Of a stretch of DNA of 64,000 nucleotides, positions 34,560-46,320 are shown piece by piece. Position 1 is the first letter of the stretch, and every line of letters begins with the position of its first letter. The position numbers and the translations under genes are program-made. The notes beneath the pieces are model-generated. The model was not told the DNA's origin, searched no databases, and saw only the letters and a list, made by a program, of their open reading frames with translations. This stretch comes from Costus lasius (taxonomy: Eukaryota; Streptophyta; Magnoliopsida; Zingiberales; Costaceae). The stretch lies in assembly GCA_027563935.2 (NCBI GenBank), contig CM050450.1, positions 11,763,957-11,827,956 of the forward strand, in the 5' to 3' direction.

Positions 34560-35615
34560 AGATGTAAATCTTAAAGCCAGGGTTACTACAGCTACACGCT
34601 TTAAGATACAAACTTAGAAATTTTTTTTCTATTTAATGCTTATAAGATACGAAAACTATAATATTATTAGAATCAACTATAGCATTGAATGCCTGGCTAA
34701 ATAGGCAATGACATTAAATGTAATGTACGCACAGCCATCTCAATTGTGTGGCATCATTAAATGCACTATGTCATGACTGCTTCTTGGTAGGTCAATCAAA
34801 AAGAATTCAACTAAATGAACTTTATATGGACAGGTGTTTAGAATTGGAATTTTCATTGATGCAAATAATAATTTTGTAAAACACCAAGAAAGTGATTTAG
34901 ATCTGTTTGTTTGAATTGATTTAAATTGAGTGTGCCGAATTCTCCAGTATTATTGATTTAGCATGTACCAAATCACATCAGGGAAACCATTACATGAGAA
35001 TACTAAACAAACTGGAAGACAAATGAGTCACAAACCAGAGAGCATGTTGTGGTTCTCCTTAACTTTTTCAACATTTGGTTCATATTTTTCAGCTTTCTAA
35101 AGACCATTCAGCATTTGTCTCAATTAATGCAAATCTCATAGAAAGGGGAACAAAAAGTTGAAGTACATTTCAGATCAATTGACAAGACGAACCCAATCTA
35201 CAAATTGACAGCAGCTGCAAGAGAAGCATCACAACTAGAAGCAGCCAAACTAAACTCGGCAATCATTTTCTTTTCTACAAATGTCAGCACCTACATTAAT
35301 TGGCAACAATCCAATCTATTACAGGTTCCAACATGATGGCATACCATACGACTTACTGGTTTCAAGGGATATGCAATCCACATCTTACATACAACATGAT
35401 AAATTAGAAACAAGATAAGATTTTTTTTTTTTCCTCCTTCTAAGAAACACTAGGGAGGTGAGTGAGATCATGTCAGCAAAATAGTGAATTCTGCAATTTT
35501 CATGGAATATTGCTACTTGATGCGTCACAGGTTGATGCCCTTATAAACATCTCCAGCATTTTGAATGATAACGATTAGACAAACTAATCTCGCGTCAAGT
35601 CAATATTCATGTGAG
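34560..35615. other. intergenic or 3' untranslated DNA
   Basis: No coding frame is supported. The right part may be the 3' untranslated region of the exon ending at 35,622. Confidence 0.45.
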
Positions 35616-35621
35616 TATTCC

Positions 35622-35797
35622 TCATGTCCAGTTGTCTAAAACCCCCATGACCGAAGTGGGAGAAAGGTCTTGGCTTGGGAGTGGATTGTAGGGCAGTGTG
35701 CTTTGCTTTTCCGCAGCCTGCACTTGAGATTCAGCACCTCTTTCATTGCTGGCTTTTGCTTTGGTTTTTGACTTTGATCCGGTATAAATGAAACTTC
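35622..35797 (-). CDS. probable terminal exon of an unidentified gene
   Basis: Minus strand: an acceptor (AATTGTAG/GAAGTTTC) at 35,798 is followed by an open frame SFIYTGSKSKTKAKASNERG, then STLPYNPLPSQDLSPTSVMG and VLDNWT, and a TGA at 35,622. The frame enters in phase, with two bases completing a codon. The low-degeneracy Pro/Ser-rich text, the clean splice site and the stop look like a real last exon. I found no convincing upstream exon between 35.9 and 38 kb, so it may be a gene fragment. The product is unknown. Confidence 0.4.
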
Positions 35798-35799
35798 CT

Positions 35800-38150
35800 A
35801 CAATTACCTATATCAAGATAGTCATTAGACAATATTTTAAATAACCCAAGTTGAAATAAGAAACCAACACTTGAATAAGCTGCAAAAGCATTTACATAGT
35901 TGGAAGGGAATAAGGGTAGAATATTGTGTGACAAACAGAATGATTACATGGTGTTGTATTATGATTATACAGCGTCACTTGTATAGAAACTGGATTGATG
36001 GCAATAGAAACACATAATTATGACAGCTGCGTATCTGGTGGTAATATGAAAGATGATTAAGGAATTAAAACAGAATCTAATATAAATTTTGATAGTATTG
36101 TCATAGTGGCGTGACTTGATATTTTATCTAATCATGTGTTACCTTCATTGTGTTCTGATACTAGCCCTTGAACTGGAGGTGGAGAAGTTGATTGAATCTT
36201 GAGATTAATATAAATTGTAGATAAGAGGGTACCCATCTCATATCCATGGAAGAGAGAGAAGGTAACACACAAGTAGCTATGTATTGCATGTTTCATGAAC
36301 CCGAGAGAGAAAGAGAGAAAGAGCTTGTGTCCATTCGCATATGAAAATTAAAGTATTGTTTGTTCATATATTCAATAATAAAATATAGGAGACATATAGC
36401 TAAGATGAAAAGCTGGAGAAAAAGCCTATTGGGCTATAATTCCAACACGTTACTACTACTTGAGCAAATAGGATTGTGTAAAAAAGTGAAGAGATGCATG
36501 AGGCACATGAAGAATTCGATTGCACTTTGAGAGTTGCGAAGAAGCCAAAAGGTTGAACATTCAAAAAGGAGTTTGTGTAGAATCATGTGAACGAAGAGGC
36601 AGACAATAAGAGGGAGCATCAGACAAAGTTCACAGCAACATTTAAAGGGGGGTTTGTGAAAAATCATGTGAATGAAGAGGAAATTTGCCCTCTCAAAGAG
36701 ATAGAGAGAAAGAGAGAGATGTGATTAGCTATTAGCAACTTGACAAACAACAACATAAGGGAGAACTCGACATTAAAATCTTCCTCAAAGATCAAGTTAA
36801 TGGAGAAATAGAATATCGTAAAGCATTAAAATGATTATGTTATAATATATTAAGATTGGTTTACAATGAAATACATAGTATGGTTGTAATGCATATTATA
36901 GTAAGTGTCAGGATAATATGAGAATTGTAATATAATTCATAATAGAAAGGGTAGAATCAAAAGGTTCTTATTTGTTATATCATAAAGAAGAATACAATCT
37001 TATATTAGATAAGATATAAGAGGTGTAAGAATAAGTTATTAGTCTTGGTGGATGCCAAAACTTATCTCAAGGTTCTGGCCATGGTGGATGCCAAAACAAT
37101 TGGGAGGGACCTTATATCATAGAAAAAGCCCAATTGGGTTTTTGGTATCTACTACATGGTTTTATTATAATCCCCGTTGTTATGATTTTCAATTTGGCTG
37201 AATTTTGTGAATAGGTTATTAGTCTTTACTGGTGAGGAACGGATTATGCTTCAGTTATCAGCAATGAATGCAAAGCCTTTTTCCCTTTTTCTTTTATCTT
37301 CCTTTTGCGCCTATTTTGATAAAGATGTATATAGTTTCCGGATTCATTGGTTTAAGATGAAACATGAGTTAACATTGGCAAACCTCCAGCTCAAGTGTAG
37401 TCAGTCTCTCCATTGCCTGCTCGAAGTTGCTGGCGATAAATGTATTAGACACTTGTTCTGATCATTCGATTTTCTTTAAGTAAAAATATTGCATTAATTA
37501 AGTAAAAATGGACTGGTACAACCATTTGAATTAATTTTTCAAACCTTGAATATGATTGCAGTCATAGGATCATAGCTCAAAATTCTAAATTTAGCGGAAT
37601 TTGCTAGAACAACAAGAGCTCATGCTCCAAGAGAAAAACAATACCAGCCACTTGAGTTATAGCAAAATCGCAAGCAATTGGTGGGTGCTGGATTTCTGAA
37701 AATTGGGGTCATGATGATGTTGGTTTTTTTTCTAGGTTTTGGTTATATGAAGCAAATTCACATCAGAACATGAACTCTAAAACCCAAAGCCTCAGGTTAT
37801 ATCATATTTGGGTTTATTCATATTTTTATTGTTTAAATCTGAGCTTTTGAGTTCAATAAAAGTATGGTTTTTCCAAAATTTGTGTTCTTTTAATGATATT
37901 TTTTTAATTTTTAATATTTTTTTTAAAAACCTGACTCATTCCAAAAATTATGACTTTCAAAGTTAGATTTTAAATCAGGTTTGAATTTTTGGTTTTTTAT
38001 CCTCTCCCTAACTTGCATGGAAGAAAATACCTACTTTTCTTCATCTTAGTTTTGCCACATTCGGTGCATAAACATAACAGTTTATTGCAGTTACCTTGAC
38101 ATAAATAATTTGAAATTGAGATTGCATCTAGTGCTGGGCAGACGGAGGGG
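35800..38150. other. intergenic DNA with GA-rich microsatellites
   Basis: GAGA-type runs occur at 36,300-36,325 and 36,695-36,720. TGGTGGATGCCAAAAC is repeated at about 37,048 and 37,083. No coding gene is recognised. Confidence 0.5.
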
Positions 38151-38157
38151 GTACATT

Positions 38158-38349
38158 TTCTATGAATCCGCGGATTCATAGAATTTTAAGAAACCGTATA
38201 TAACACCGTTGGATGATGAAAGTGATAATCTCAAAACCTCGTTTTGTGTGCAACTCACGTCCCCTGCACAACATGGTGTCGTGTGTGCATATCAGAGAGT
38301 GAACGGTATGAATCAGCGGATTCATAAAAAATTACGAATCCGCGGATTC
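38158..38349. repeat. cluster of three TGAATCCGCGGATTCA-type palindromes
   Basis: A perfect 26-bp palindrome lies at 38,158-38,183 (centre GAATCCGCGGATTC). A 20-bp near-palindrome lies at 38,307-38,326 with a changed centre (AATCAGCGGATT), and a 14-bp perfect core at 38,336-38,349. The three share the same core around a SacII-type CCGCGG centre. Confidence 0.9.
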
Positions 38350-38402
38350 AGAAAGGTCATCTGGAGGCAGTTCAGATCCTTTTATCATCTGGAGTCTCTG
38401 TG

Positions 38403-38847
38403 AAGGCTGCTAACAGGAAAGGATACACTCCCTTGCACTATGCCGTCCAAGGTTCTCATCCAGAGCTCATCAAATATCTCATCCGAAAAGGTGCAAGCCT
38501 TGCTGCCAAAACAAAAGTCTGGGGAAACACCTACTGACCATGCAAGCTCAGAGGACATTTGCTCTCTTCTGGAGTACAAACCTCCATCAGTAAATGATGA
38601 AAAGTCCACAACATCCAGGACGATTGCAGAGTCGGACACAGAGGATTCTGTTCATGAAAATAATGGAGAGTCCGTATCAAATAAAGCAGCTAATATTGAT
38701 GAAGAAATTTCTGACGTCAAGGAAAAGAGGAAAGGTGAAGAAGCTGCTAATATTGATGAGGGCTCGCCGAGATCTAAAAAGGGTAGGGTTTCTTTTGATC
38801 ACCTTCGAGCTGAAAATGATGTAGAAGATGAGGAAGAATGGAACTAA
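38403..38847 (+). pseudogene. ankyrin-repeat protein, C-terminal fragment with a frameshift
   Basis: The frame from 38,403 reads a canonical ankyrin unit: GYTPLHYAV, HPELIKYLIRKGASLAAKTK. The consensus continuation SGETPTDHASSEDICSLLE is one base out of frame. The break lies in the ACAAAAG run near 38,511-38,516, where one extra A fits. The C-terminal tail to 38,847 is acidic/Ser-rich with a duplicated AANIDE motif, a basic SPRSKKGRV patch (possible nuclear signal) and the end VEDEEEWN. A splice-acceptor-like CTGTGAAG precedes the unit. No upstream ankyrin exons were found, so it is probably a gene-end fragment. Confidence 0.65.
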
Positions 38848-38879
38848 GATAGGATAGATATCAGTGACATGTATTAAGC

Positions 38880-39235
38880 TCAAACGTCATTCTCTTACCA
38901 CCTTGATTGTAAATTGGAAGAGACTAATACCGACCAGGATTTTGTTAAGATTATTTATGAGTGGTACTTTCTCTGCACAACTAATCAGTACACAGATATG
39001 AAGATTCTGTACTCAATGTACACATAAAAAAGTACACAAATGCCCGTTTAAAATTTTATTCTTTAGAAAAAGTATTGTACTAAAAAAAGAGAAAAAAAAT
39101 AGTGAAATAAACTATTTGGTATAATTTGATACATGAAAGGTGAACCAATTTAAAATATTAATATGCTATGTTAAAGAAGTGTATGCCGCTTAAAGTCTTG
39201 CTTCAATATCTAAACTATGTATCATGACTGACGGA
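38880..39235. other. AT-rich spacer
   Basis: Nothing recognised apart from ordinary AT-rich sequence after the ankyrin fragment. Confidence 0.5.
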
Positions 39236-39660
39236 GTCAACGACGAGGATATGAACGCTTAAGTACCCCAGGACCAGAACTTGAGGAAGCTATCTCGAAA
39301 ATTTCAAATAATTCAGAGTTCACCACCAAAGGCGTGAAGGAGATCTTCCCTTGTGATCGCCTTGGAGCATGGCCATGCCTCAACACACGGCCCAAGCCAT
39401 GAAGCTTGCGGTGAAAAAATGATTTCTAGGCGTGGAAGCAGTCACGCTCGTGAAGAAGATCATGGCCCTGCTCGTGAACTCCTTGGCCTAGATTGACGCT
39501 ACTAATCATGCCCGTGAACCACCTTGATCCAGATGCGCTCACCATCACACCTATGCAAGAGATCATGGCCCTGCTCGTGATGGCCTCAACACCTTTTGGC
39601 GAACCCATTCACGCCCGTGAATGGAAGCACAGCCCGGTCGTGAACAATGCAAAAACTTAA
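39236..39660. repeat. probable fragment of an Athila-type LTR
   Basis: The text is full of TCACGCCCGTGAA-like words (for example AAGATCATGGCCCTGCTCGTGA near 39,458 and GAGATCATGGCCCTGCTCGTGA near 39,560). The style matches the LTR interior at 58,500-58,700. No termini are seen. Confidence 0.4.
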
Positions 39661-40490
39661 TGGGAGTCCATTCCTCACGATGTTCAACAGTGGTCCCCCC
39701 ATTCGTGGAGATTGTGAGCTCATCCTCCACCTCAATGGAGCCACTCCACCCCCATCAACCTCTCAAGCCTTCCAAGAGAGTGCCCCAAGATTCAATGACA
39801 GATCAATACAACAACAGAGTAATCAAACTTGTTAATTGTTTTGTACCCTTAAAATTATTTTCTTTATTTCTTCTCACACCTTGACACCGCAATACCATCA
39901 GAGTATACCTGGTTTTTTTATAGCTAGGTAGTAGCGTTTGAAAATCTTTTATAAATGATGATAGGATAATGATAAACAAATCCTTTTCCAAAACATGTAT
40001 TAGTTAGTAGTAGATAATCTCTAGATCAGACAATGGAATTTTCTTTTTTCCGCTTGTGGCTTTCATAATATTATGAGCACTGCTAGCTTTTTAACTTGCC
40101 TCTTTTCTGGAACATATTGTTTGAATCAAGACTTAGGGCATGTTTAACCTCACTGTTAATAGCTTTATAATTGTGCTAAACTGCGCTGTACTGTACTGTG
40201 CTACACTGTTAAAATTTATAATATGTTTGGTTAATAACTTTTTAACTACTATCAAAATTTAAAATAATAAATAAATATGTTTTTAAAATTATTTAAAATA
40301 ATAATACATTTTATTTTCCTTTAGTGTTAAAATTTTAAATTATTTAAAATAATAATACCTAAAATTTTAAATAAAATTATGTAAATTACTTTTTTGGTGA
40401 AGCAGAAGCTGTAAAAGCATCAAATTGTAGCATCCACAACTTTTACTTTTTTGCTATTTTTTTCTACTTCTGCTTTCAATTACCAAACAG
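39661..40490. other. intergenic DNA, possible decayed MITE
   Basis: From 40,137 (GGGCATGTTTAACC) to about 40,490 (ACCAAACAG) the ends recall GGGCATGTTTGG/CCAAACA MITE termini, but the right end lacks the outer bases. No gene is seen. Confidence 0.35.
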
Positions 40491-40495
40491 TTATT

Positions 40496-41967
40496 TAGAG
40501 GCATGCATTCCATCCAAGGAGAAGGGCTAGGCGCAACATGCAAGAGGAATTCGGCTAGGGTGGTGTCTTGGGAGAAACTAGGGTTTGAGGTAAGGTAAGT
40601 CTCCAAGACATTACCATATACTTCTTCCCTATATCCATATGCGCCTAGGAACTTACCATAAAAGTTCTCAAGCCATATCAGCCCCAAGACTTGCCTTAGA
40701 GGCAAGTATTCCATCCAAGGAAGAGGGGCTAGGCGCCCTTTACTTCCATAATGAAGCAAAGGCGCCTCCCTCACCCCATTATGCCCCTAGGGGCCAATGG
40801 GGTGAGATTTCTCCCCATTATACCCTTTAAGCCAATTCCCTCTTCATGACAACTTATTATTGGGCCTCATTGGATAATGAGCTAGCCCAAACTTCATAGC
40901 ATGGGTTGATTAAGCCATTGGATCTAATCCAATGCAACCCTAATCCAAATGTGACCAATTAAGGTCAATTTCGGGTCAACCTGCCAAAAATGAAGTTTGG
41001 CTCCAATAACCTTCTTCCAACTCATCAGGCCCATTGGCGCTGATAAAATCTTCCAAATGGATCCAAGTTATCCAATAACTTGATCCTAAGGCTTCTGATT
41101 AAAGCAACGTCAAGAGTCTACTGCGTGTGACCCCGTAGGATCCATATGACGATGGCAATGATGTAAACATCATAAGTAGTGAGGGGTATCTAGTAACACA
41201 TCACTACTACCCATGTCATAGGACTTAAGTCATTATGGCAACAACTCCTAACAGGCAACGAGGATTCCCATTGCATTTATAGATCCCTTTGCCTAAACTG
41301 ATATCCTGCCACTGGATTAGTCTCAAGTTTATCAATCCAATGCATTGGTCATGACTTAACTAGTGTGGCCACACATTCCTGTCATGCACCAATAAGGTGG
41401 GGCGCCCCAAAGTGGATATCATACTTCCTCTGAAGGAAGGGGCAAATCCTACTATTGGTCATTCATGTCTCTACGTGACTTATGACATGCCTAATGACAG
41501 TCGTTTTGGTCTCCCAATTACGGAGAGACGTAAGACTGTATCAAAGCATACCTATCATCAAATCTAGACATGAATACCTCAAGTCTAAGGATCAATGCAA
41601 ACCTCTTGCATGTGAGATTGACTTGTTGACTAGACAAGTCAATCCTCACGGTGGATCACTCCAGTGCATCCAATGCACCTGTATGTCTGCGTTACTGTGC
41701 CCTGCACCTAACTAGCCCATACACCAGTCTCACATGTACCAAAACTGTCCTATATCTGTTGAGGTACCTTGACTGGGGATAGCTTGTGAGAATGGATCCA
41801 ATCCAAACTCCTGGGACATTATATATGCAACTCAATACATCAATGCAGGTAGAGAAGTCTACATAATAACGACCATGCCTCTATAAAGAACAATAGTTCT
41901 ATCAAAGTACATTCAAACAATGCCTGACCATGTCCATACATTGGTCTGCAGGGCATATACACCAACA
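40496..41967 (-). repeat. copia LTR fragment, related to the 47.7-57.2 kb element
   Basis: The right edge GGGCATATACACCAACA is the reverse complement of the LTR start TGTTGGTGTATATGCCC. The body is collinear with the solo LTR at 59,366-61,330 (for example CAAAAATGAAGTTTGGCTCC and GGCGCTGATAAAATCTTCC) but clearly diverged. The U5 end with TGTTGGG is absent, so it is truncated at the left, where a partial GGCATTCCATCCAAGGA duplication occurs (40,502 and 40,707). Confidence 0.7.
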
Positions 41968-42074
41968 AAGTCAGGCTGGGCTGAGATAATTTCATCTCGT
42001 GCCGAACAGGGCACGACACGATTTGAAATGGGTTGTGTCCGGGTCGGCTCAGCTCGGCCCGTTGGCCACCTGTA
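41968..42074 (+). mobile_element. hAT transposon end fragment
   Basis: GGCTCAGCTCGGCCCGTTGGCCACCTGTA style text ends at a hAT-like terminus (reverse complement TACAGGTGGCC). It is the same type as the 13,188 end but a different copy. Only about 100 bp remain, and the copia LTR fragment abuts it on the left. Confidence 0.5.
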
Positions 42075-42422
42075 CCCACGAGCATCTGTACATCAAAGGC
42101 GTGGAGCATTTCCTTCTCTTTGATGTGACCATAGGTTCTCTTTGATGTGACCGCAGGTTCATAGGCGCGCGAGTTAAGTCACTGCTTCCATCCATTGCCC
42201 CGTAAATGTGTTGTGCTTAAAGTCCTTGAGCGCCATCAGCTCCTTTTACATCTATGTTGCCACGAAACGAATTCGACACCACTTTCTTGTGTTTTTCACT
42301 ATTATTTTCCGCACATCTTTACTTCCCTTGTCTCCAGACCCTCTCACATTTTTCAAGCATCGTCGCATAAACTCTAGAGTATGGGATTATGGACCAACTT
42401 ATCCACTATAGCTGCATCAATT

Positions 42423-42437
42423 TGGTATCAAAGCAGG
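42423..42437 (+). promoter_or_regulatory. primer binding site of a truncated gypsy element
   Basis: TGGTATCAAAGCAGG is of the initiator-Met type and lies 125 bases before the gag start. The LTR that should precede it cannot be delimited. Confidence 0.6.
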
Positions 42438-42561
42438 TTGCGCGTTCAATTCTTATTGTTTACACGACCCAACTTCATCTCATTGCATATTTCTACATGC
42501 TTTCAGCATTCGCATTTTGGTCATACTTTGTTTATGTCTGGTGACTACAGGGTCAAAAGTC

Positions 42562-43137
42562 ATGTCCCAATTCCCTGATTCCCAAGAGTTGGTCCAGCCC
42601 TCGAAAGGGACTAGGACCCATGTAGAGTCTACGACCACGTTGGCTGTGCGAGTCACTAATATGGAGAGTGCACTCTAGCAACTCATGGTTGGTTTCAAAG
42701 ACTTGGTTGATTGTTTCGAGTCCCTGGAGCGTAAGATCTAGACCTCTGTTAACCAACTTGAGTCCGCATATCATGCTCCGACTAGGTAGTTATCCCCTTT
42801 GACTGCGCCCACTAGGCGTAGACCCAATGAGGAAGACCCGGTTCATAATGATGAGCCATTTGACGATGATGATGTGTGGGCTGCACAAAGGCCCCAAGTC
42901 CAACCCCGTTATGATCGAAATCGGACGGACGATGATTTTCGTTGCATTGTGCGTACCTCACCCCCGCCCTTTGATGGTAGCCTCGACCCCACACAGTTCT
43001 TTGATTTGATTGCATCAGTCGATAACTACTTCAAGTGGTGTGCGATGCCCCAACACCTACGTGTCAACTTTGCGCGCCTCTTACTAGAGTGGTGTGCGAT
43101 GCCCCACCACCATCAAACTAAGATACTTCAATTTTAA
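42562..43137 (+). pseudogene. Ty3/gypsy gag, N-terminal part, truncated
   Basis: The frame from ATG 42,562 (MSQFPDSQEL) runs to 43,137 with three internal TAG codons. A heptad-like region is followed by an acidic stretch (NDEPFDDDDVW), then the capsid entry PPPFDGSLDPTQFFDLIAS and the VDNYFKW block typical of gypsy (chromovirus-like) gag. All three stops fit CAG-to-TAG changes. After FARLL the sequence breaks: GTGGTGTGCGATGCCCCA occurs at 43,035-43,052 and again at 43,089-43,106, and gag similarity ends there. The rest of gag and all of pol are missing. Confidence 0.75.
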
Positions 43138-43139
43138 AT

Positions 43140-44603
43140 GCTTATATTCTAAAAAAAAACAATAATCAAATGAGTCCAATCATAATAGCTCATAAGATTT
43201 GGACCATTTCGACAAGGAGGTGCCCTTTCGACAACCCTAATTGACCCCAAATCGCGGGAAAAATTTTGACAGAAGGGTACCCTTTTGCTGAATCTACAGT
43301 AGGGTACCCTTATCTGCAAGACACGAATCACATAGTGTCTACACCAATCACAAAGCCGAGTCAACATACACGAACACCGGTCAACATACACAAAATTTTA
43401 ACCATCCTTTAACTCTGGTTTAGAAGTCTACTCACACAAAATTTGGTCAACTCACACGAAATCGAGCCGTTGGAATGTGTGCTAGGGATTAAAGGAAAAA
43501 AATTTCCATTCTCCACCGACATCTCCATTCTCCACTCACTACGACATCTAAAGCTTCCGTTCAGCTGCGACATTGAGATTTCTCCTCCGATTCTTCTCGG
43601 CGCATCTGCGATATCTCCGCTCACCTGCGAAATCTTCATTCTCTGCTCACCTTGCGACATTTCTATTCACCTCACCGCTCAACTGCGACATCCTCCGCTC
43701 CCCTTGTAGTCGGTGCAGGAATCTCGGTCACTCGAGGCGGACTCTGGCATTGCGGTGAGAAATTAGAGCCCTTTTTTAGGGTTTACATATTTTCATTTGA
43801 GTTTGTTTTCTAATCTATTTTTTTCCAGACACCAGTGTGAGTCGACATTGCTTCAACCTCCGACGACCACATGCATCACCTAGAGAGCTCACCGTCTGAC
43901 CTCCAACCCGCATAACATGTTTGTGCTTTCCCTTTCTTTTCTTGTTGCATTATGAGATTGTGAAATCTTCTACCATGCTGATTGGGAAAAAAACTTAATC
44001 ATTCTCTTATGACATATCTCTTCTTCCTCTCAACTTTGTTTAGGAATATGGGAGAATATTTGCTGAATTTCTGTTCATAGTGCTTATTTTCCATTGTTTA
44101 TGAGTTGCATGCTTGGTAGAGGTTTTCAATTGAATTTCACTAAACTGCGCATGTTTTGTGTCTTACCTAGAATAACCAAATGTCTAATCAATTATTAACA
44201 GTTTGACATTCATGTTTGAAAAAAGTCTTTATATGTTGGGTAATTACTAAGTAATGCACCACATGATCAAATTGACTATTACATTGATGCTTTTATCTTG
44301 AAATCTAAACGATTGGTGGATGGTATCGTACAATAGCTTATCCACTAAAGATGTATCATTGTATCATTGTATAAGATGTTTGTTTATATTTATTATATAT
44401 TCATTGTCTTGAATGATTTTGGGGTTTAATGGGCTCATACTAAAGTTGGATCATTGTGTTCCAATTATTGTCCAAAAATGACTAGCCAAAGCAATAGAGA
44501 CATAGAAAGAGCTCAGGGGGAAAAGAGAAATATGTGGATAATCATCCTATTTTAAGTTGATGCTCCCTAAATAGATTGCACAAGTTTATAAATGAGATGG
44601 AAT
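43140..44603 (+). other. upstream region and leader of the PMD-like gene copy A
   Basis: From 43,480 to 43,720 the text repeats CATCTCCGCTCACCTGCGA-like words. An intron-like AT-rich kilobase follows. This looks like a leader and first intron of the PMD-like gene or of a MULE that carries it, by position only. No complete reading frame is present. Confidence 0.3.
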
Positions 44604-44848
44604 GAGGTATTTTACTTCATAACCAACTAGGACATACCCCATTTGGACATCTATTGCGAGGCCCCTCCGTTCAACTGGATATGTTAGCAATGGAATATCT
44701 GCAACCCACATGGGAATCTAAGAGATGTGGGTTTATAATTAATAAAAATTTTGTTCCATTCTCTATGAGAGATATTTCCATGATTCTTGGTCTTGCAGAT
44801 GAAGGAGAGTTGGTGCGATTTATGAGTGATCAGCCCACTACTCATTTT
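44604..44848 (+). pseudogene. PMD/DUF1985-like gene, copy A, truncated
   Basis: This encodes RGPSVQLDMLAMEYLQPTWE, then CGFIINKNFVPF and MILGLADEGELVRF. The 245 bp match 63,039-63,282 at roughly 90% identity. Similarity stops at CTACTCATTTT, where Athila-like LTR sequence takes over at a short shared word (ATTTTAT). The family (plant mobile domain or the related DUF1985 type often carried by MULEs) is inferred from copy B. Confidence 0.6.
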
Positions 44849-46320
44849 ATATCAATTATCTAGACTTTTTGAGTCATATTTATCCTCTTTTGCTTGTTTT
44901 TTAAGCTTTATTTGTTAAAAACTTTGGAATCTACACCTTTTGTTGTTTTTGATCAATTTTAGGGAAAAAAGAGCTCAATTTCAAAGGATTTTGAAAGATT
45001 TGAGTGCACCAATGGATTCCAGAAGTCAAGACAAAGTCACACATCAAATTTCATGCGAATCTGAGCAAGTTTGAAAATTACACCTCGCCCGTGCTTTTTA
45101 TCAGGGCCTATAATTTCTGCCCAAATTATAGCAGGGGTTTGCTTTTTATCAGGGCCTGTAATTTTTGCCCAAAAATACACAGAACAAATTACAACAGGGC
45201 CATAATTATTATTATGGCAATGCCTTGATAAAAATTACGGCAGTAATTATAACTAGCGCCCAAGTCTTACGCCACCTCAAAACTTCAATTTTTGCGAAGC
45301 CAAATTAGAGAGATCCAGGGAACCATTTCAAAATCTAAAAATAAGGGATTGTTCTATAAATCGAGAGAAGATTTCATGATCAGAATCATCCAATTTCATC
45401 AACAATCGAGGGAGAAATAGAGAAGGGCGCCTCTAGAACTCGGCCTCTTGCAGAGAGGAGTAGAAGCCATTTTCGACCACGAAATTTTTAGGAGAGCTTC
45501 GCCCAAGGAAGAAGAAGATACACCAGAAATTTTAGATCAAAAGGAGTTTGATCTAGGGAGAAATCAGTGAACGAAAATCTCAGTCAAAGAGGAAGTTCGC
45601 GAGTTACTGTAGCACGTTCACTGTAGCAGTACTGTTCATCCGAAAAAGTTCACAGGGCTGTGAAAAATTTCACCACCCCCATGAAATTAGTAACTTTTCT
45701 ATTCTTCCACTTTTGAATTCTCATTTTTTTTTTTTAAATTTTTGTTGTATTTTCAACTTCATGGTAGTGTAATCTTTTCTTTGAGACTTAGGAAGTAATC
45801 CCTTTTTAATTCTGTAATGACTAGATGGTTTTTACTTATTAATTATTCTTTGAATGATAATTTTGCCTCTGTGATTTATTTACTTTGAAATTGTTATTTA
45901 CATGTTTTAGAGTTTGTAATATAGATCGAAAGGTGATTTACAAACCTTGAACCCTTAGATTAGATCTAGAAACCTACACTATGAGAATAACTAAGTCCTA
46001 GAACCCTAATTTATTATGGTTATTTTACATGTAAGTATTGATTTTATTGTTTCAGACATGATAATATGGACCGAGAGGTGATTTTGATTGTTAGAACCCC
46101 TTAGGCAAAACCTGTGAGATTAAGATACGAGAGTATTTAATTTTACTTGAGAAATAGACTTTGAGAGTTAAGCCATAAGAGTGACTTTAATTTTCTTTGT
46201 CTAGTTTACTTTTATTTAACACTGAGTAGTAAGTCATGAGAGTGAAGGATATTTTGTGTACTTATTATCGTGAGAGCAAGACAATTTCTTTATTAAAGTA
46301 AATTTTTTCTTTATCATGGA
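44849..46320 (+). repeat. Athila-like LTR, left copy, truncated at both ends
   Basis: It is collinear with 57,649-62,650 once the insertions there are removed. Shared blocks include CAAAGGATTTTGAAAGAT, CAAATTTCATGCGAATC, GGCGCCTC...CTCGGCCTCTTGC, TGTAGCACGTTCACTGTAGC and TTAGAACCCCTTAGGC. It lacks the first 27 bp of the right copy and its last few hundred. At 45,358-45,362 it retains the unoccupied AAATC target site. Confidence 0.85.
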
